A DNA stretch of 64,000 nucleotides, taken from contig NC_092541.1 of NCBI RefSeq assembly GCF_037038585.1, forward strand, positions 4,399,445 through 4,463,444, written 5' to 3'. Below are positions 61,401 to 64,000 of this stretch, in pieces (within the stretch, counting starts at the first letter, position 1; every line of letters starts with the position of its first letter). Under the pieces are notes generated by a model. The model had not been told where the DNA came from, searched no databases, and was given only the letters and a program-made list of their open reading frames with translations. The position numbers were made by a program, and so were the translations under genes. Origin of the DNA: Patagioenas fasciata (Eukaryota > Chordata > Aves > Columbiformes > Columbidae).

Positions 61401-62376
61401 GTGACATGGTGACCCCAGCTCCTGATGCCCAGGGGACACTGCCAGCGGGGTCTGCTGCCACCATTGTCACCACTGTCACCATGACAGGACAGCCCAGCCC
61501 TGGGTGATGGGACCATGGGCACCCGTGGCTCAGCACCCGCCACACCATGATGACCCGGGACAGCTGGGGGGACCAGGGTGGCACCCACCTGGCAAAGCCA
61601 AACTGGGGGTGCCACAGCACCCATGACACAGCCCCAGCATCCCCGCTCCCCATCAGAGTCCCCCAGCGGGGCAGGATGAGGCCACCAGCCTGCACACCCC
61701 ACTGTCACCCCCACAGCCAGAAGCCACCATCACACCCGTCCCTGTCCAGCGATGCCGGGGACAGCAGCAGCAGCTGCGTGACACTGAGGACATCCCGGTC
61801 CTTACCCGATGTAGTTGGTCCTCAAGGAAATCTCCAGCTCCCGGAGCACCTGGGTCGACTCCTGCACTCGCCTCTTGAACTGGGGGACGGGGACAGCCAT
61901 TGGCATTGTCCCCACACCCAACCCGGGCGAGGACAAGGGTCACAGGGGGCACTCACCTTCCTGCTGACGCCGCCCGTGTCCAAGCAGCTCTTCAGCTTCT
62001 GGATGTAGGCAGACGGGGGGTTTTTCACCTGGAAACGCTCCTACAAGCCCCAGAGAGAGGTTGAAATGAGGTCACCCCCCGCGGCACAGGGATGTGCCAC
62101 CGTTCCCACAGCAGCCGCAGTGTCCCTGTCCCTGTCCCCGCACCGCATCAATGTTTAATCAGGTTAATAAGGCACCGTCTCGCTAACGGAGATGGATGTG
62201 GGCACTCGGCACATGCTGCATTGACGCTCACGCCGCACGTGGCACTTGGGGACAGGGACGGCACTGGGGACCCTGTGACAGCCGGACCTCACCTGGTCAC
62301 AGATGAGCTCCCACTTCTTCTCGTTGTCATACTGGTTGAGCAGCTTCATCTTGTCTGGGGGCAGGTTCATGGAGTT
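51907..62376 (-). CDS. FMNL1: Formin-like protein 1, 5' end beyond the window
   Basis: There are 25 coding exons, listed in transcript order by low-high coordinate: 62293-62376, 61957-62040, 61806-61879, 60986-61069, 60616-60756, 59375-59483, 59003-59079, 58825-58918, 58432-58506, 57774-57884, 57541-57690, 57343-57444, 57000-57261, 56524-56823, 56274-56395, 55562-55764, 54699-54933, 54547-54615, 54356-54436, 53429-53558, 53161-53324, 52852-52953, 52542-52634, 52290-52401 and 51907-51998. All have GT/AG borders and agreeing phases: 3,150 bases, 1,049 visible residues plus stop. Human FMNL1 is about 1,100, so roughly 45 N-terminal residues, including the myristoylated start, are missing. FMNL1 is a diaphanous-related formin of blood cells that nucleates and elongates actin filaments. 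The visible protein starts [20 protein letters not shown] and ends [14 protein letters not shown]. Confidence 0.97.
52852..56395 (-). CDS. FMNL1: FMNL1 FH2-domain exons
   Basis: Eight exons encode visible residues 583-951. Hallmarks are [54 protein letters not shown] (with the actin-contacting isoleucine region), [48 protein letters not shown] and [11 protein letters not shown]. The FH2 dimer caps and processively elongates actin barbed ends. All FH2 signature blocks are present. Two of its introns, 53559-54355 and 54934-55561, are filled with related minisatellites. Confidence 0.95.
53635..54290 (-). repeat. Minisatellite in an FMNL1 FH2 intron
   Basis: A tandem array on the plus strand of 21-base units containing CCCCACGGCTGGTTCCTGCA, with 29-base variants that add CCCTCCAT. 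Units of 21 bases keep all frames open, which produces long false ORFs on both strands. It lies between exons 53429-53558 and 54356-54436. Confidence 0.93.
55010..55480 (-). repeat. Related minisatellite in another FMNL1 FH2 intron
   Basis: Tandem units of the same family as at 53635 (CCCCACAGTTGGTCCCCACA then TCCCTCCAT, 29 bases), plus longer units containing CCAGCTCCCCATATCTTGTC. It lies between exons 54699-54933 and 55562-55764. Confidence 0.93.
55850..56060 (+). repeat. Purine-rich irregular minisatellite in an FMNL1 intron
   Basis: GGATGAGGATGGAGCA-like and GGACAAGGGGACAGG-like phrases recur irregularly within the intron between exons 55562-55764 and 56274-56395. Confidence 0.6.
56397..56450 (+). 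repeat. G-tract in an FMNL1 intron
   Basis: The plus strand has a run of about nine G (from 56400) and then a near-continuous run of about twenty G with one C interruption at 56430-56449. It lies directly beside exon 56274-56395 on its acceptor side. Confidence 0.85.
56524..57261 (-). CDS. FMNL1: FMNL1 linker and FH1 (proline-rich) exons
   Basis: The exon 57000-57261 encodes a linker, including [20 protein letters not shown] and a Thr/Ala/Val-rich tail. The exon 56524-56823 (100 residues) is almost wholly FH1, with runs such as [30 protein letters not shown] and [15 protein letters not shown]1 polyproline tracts recruit profilin-actin to the adjacent FH2 domain. The coding strand is C-rich, so the plus strand carries long G runs. 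Confidence 0.93.
57343..62376 (-). CDS. FMNL1: FMNL1 GTPase-binding/FH3 and coiled-coil exons
   Basis: Twelve exons encode visible residues 1-395. Conserved blocks include [86 protein letters not shown] and [18 protein letters not shown]. They are followed by [15 protein letters not shown] and the dimerising helix [20 protein letters not shown]. This armadillo-like region binds Rho-family GTPases and the DAD, which holds the formin inactive. The human-type segment VAADWMSNLG, which I recall between GGVSRK and FKRRV, is absent and the two exons join directly in frame. Confidence 0.95.
57970..58400 (+). repeat. Minisatellite-like array in an FMNL1 intron
   Basis: Repeated CTTAGGGACACCATGCCCTG and GGGGACAGCATGG phrases fill the intron between exons 57774-57884 and 58432-58506. 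Units are imperfect. Confidence 0.8.
59484..60615 (-). other. FMNL1: FMNL1 intron, the largest within the coding region
   Basis: GC-rich intron with open frames on both strands. I saw no exon with conserved sequence or matching phase. Confidence 0.4.
61105..61290 (+). repeat. CATCCTCCTCAC tandem repeat in an FMNL1 intron
   Basis: Tandem CATCCTCATCCTCCTCAC units, then CATCCCCATCCGCATCCT variants, between exons 60986-61069 and 61806-61879. Confidence 0.93.
61291..61805 (-). other. FMNL1: FMNL1 intron remainder
   Basis: GC-rich intron sequence with nothing recognised. Confidence 0.35.
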
Positions 62377-64000
62377 CTGTGGGGTGATGGAGGTCAGGGC
62401 TGGAGGTCACCCCCAGAAAAGCACCCCCTGGGGCTGCAGCACCCGCTGCTCACCCAGCACCGGGTGTCCCTGCTCAGCGGTGGGACAATGGGGACACCAG
62501 TGACGGGATGGGGACACTGAAGGGATGATGGGGATGCTGGTGGGCTGATGGGAACATCGGTGAGTGGGAGGATGGGGACAGTGATTGGTGACCGCATCAG
62601 TGGGAGGATGGGAACACCAGTGAGGGGATGGGGACACTGGTGGGATGATGGGAACACCAGTGGGACATCAGTGGGAGGGTGGCGACACTGGTAGGACAAT
62701 GGGGACACCAAAGGGATGATGGGGACACCAATGCGAGGATGGGGAAACCACCGGGATGATGAGGACAATGGGGGCATGGGTGGGACAGGGACACTGGTGG
62801 AATGATGGAGACACCAAAGGGATGATAGAGACACCAGTGGGAGGACAGGGCCACCACCATTCCCAGGACATTACCATCCCACCAGCCATGGGCCCATCAT
62901 GATGTCCCCACCTGGTGGTCCCCAAGGCAGGGGGGACAGGAGGAAAAAGTGGACCTGTCCACCCATGTCATGAGTGCCAAAGCTCCCCGCAGAGCCACTT
63001 GGGGTGAGGGGCGGGGACACAGGGGGTGACACCGCTGAGGAACCGGCAGCCTGGGCCTTGCTCGATGTGATGGTCACCTCCATGTCCCCCCACAGCGGGC
63101 ACGTGACCGCTTGGTGAAATCCACGTTCCTTTAGAGCCACGATGGCAGGGCCTGGCGTGTCACCGTGTCCCTCTGTGCCACCGTTGCACAACCCCGGCCC
63201 CCCCGGGGCCGCCCCGGCAGGACATGACGTGGTTTCCGCTCCCCGAACGGAACGAGGCGGCTGCCAAAACCGCTCCGGGGGCGCCGGGGGGGCCTGGGCG
63301 CAGCTCCTGCCTCAGGGACACGTTGGGACCCCAAGGGACACCATAGGGTGACCAATAGAGACTTTAACAGCGCACCCACCATGGCCTGGGTGCCACTGGG
63401 AGCTCAGCTCGGGCCACGGGCAATTTAATTGCCCAAAAGACCCATTTTTTGTGATCTGGTCACTGGGGGAGCAGCAGGAACCGGGGCAGCTCTCGCCTGG
63501 AGAGCCCGGGCAGGTTGATATGTGGAGGTGACACACAGCCCCACGTCACCCTTAACCCCAGTTTTGGGGTTCCCCGGTGCTGAGGATGGGGATGTGGGGT
63601 GCGTGCAGCCCTGAGACACCCACATCCTCGGGGAAAAGCCATCTCGCAGGGGTCGGTTGCCCACAGAGGAGCAGGTCTGGGAGGAGAGGTGACACAGTGA
63701 TGGGCGGGAGAGGAAACCTCGCTGCCACCAAGGACCTGCCGAGTGGCTTTCGCAAGAACCCGAAGCCCAGGGACATGGGCGGAGAGGAGCCAGCGCAGGG
63801 CTGGGTTTGGCCCCGGGACGGCCCGCATGGAGAGCTGGGCAGGGAGGGGGACATCAGGCTGTGGGGTCAGAAATGACCTCGTTGTGAAGCCACCGGGGCT
63901 GCACCGGAGCTGCTGGGTTGGACCCGGGATGAACAAGGTGGCAGCAGCCCCTGGATGTCCCCTTTGCTGGGGAGCTCTGTCCTCGTGGTCACCCTTGGGA
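62377..64000 (-). other. FMNL1: FMNL1 first visible intron, running off the window
   Basis: An acceptor (CACCCCACAG) at 62377-62378 borders the first visible exon. I found no exon starting MGN on the minus strand up to 64000, so the first coding exon and promoter lie outside. A minisatellite occupies 62510-62850. Confidence 0.6.
62510..62850 (+). repeat. Minisatellite in the FMNL1 5' intron
   Basis: Imperfect units of the type GGGATGATGGGGACACCAGT, about 20-26 bases each, on the plus strand. Confidence 0.88.

Noticed and set aside
63460-63936. Minus-strand frames considered for the missing first FMNL1 exon
   Set aside because: None starts with the MGN myristoylation signal or carries the PGELEERF-like sequence expected before the NSMNLPPDK exon.

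Overview
The window is avian nuclear DNA. It holds many 5'-truncated CR1 LINE fragments with the bird-type 3' end (short GATTCTGTG-like repeats and no poly(A)), one avian endogenous-retrovirus LTR, and short introns with GC-rich exons typical of a bird microchromosome. The CR1 subtypes do not look like the commonest chicken copies as I remember them, so I lean to a non-galliform bird. I cannot name the species.

Layout: (1) 1-1,000 carries a two-exon gene for a divergent histone H2B-like protein, with an ATTTGCAT octamer upstream and a polyadenylation signal downstream. (2) 1,000-23,200 is gene-poor, with CR1 fragments, one LTR piece and simple repeats; I recognised no other gene there. (3) 23,270-24,420 is a CpG-island promoter. 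(4) 31,069-45,817 (+) holds the complete 15-exon coding region of MAP3K14 (NF-kappa-B-inducing kinase, NIK), 941 residues, assembled exon by exon with consistent phases and GT/AG borders. (5) 45,818-51,488 is the space between two convergent genes, with 3' UTR sequence, two opposed CR1 pieces and one intact-looking non-autonomous Tc1/mariner-like element with TA duplications. (6) 51,489-62,376 (-) holds FMNL1 (formin-like 1): 25 coding exons giving 1,049 residues plus an alternative last exon. The exon with the start codon lies beyond the right edge.

MAP3K14 and FMNL1 converge tail to tail, as I recall they do at human 17q21.31, which supports orthology. NIK drives the non-canonical NF-kappa-B pathway and FMNL1 nucleates and elongates actin filaments under Rho-family GTPase control. 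They share a locus, not a known pathway.

The most interesting items are the intron-containing H2B variant, which aligns without gaps to H2B across the histone fold but lacks the C-terminal tail including the usual ubiquitination lysine; the pair of alternative DAD-tail exons in FMNL1, preceded by three tandem copies of the splice donor; and related minisatellites in two separate introns of FMNL1.
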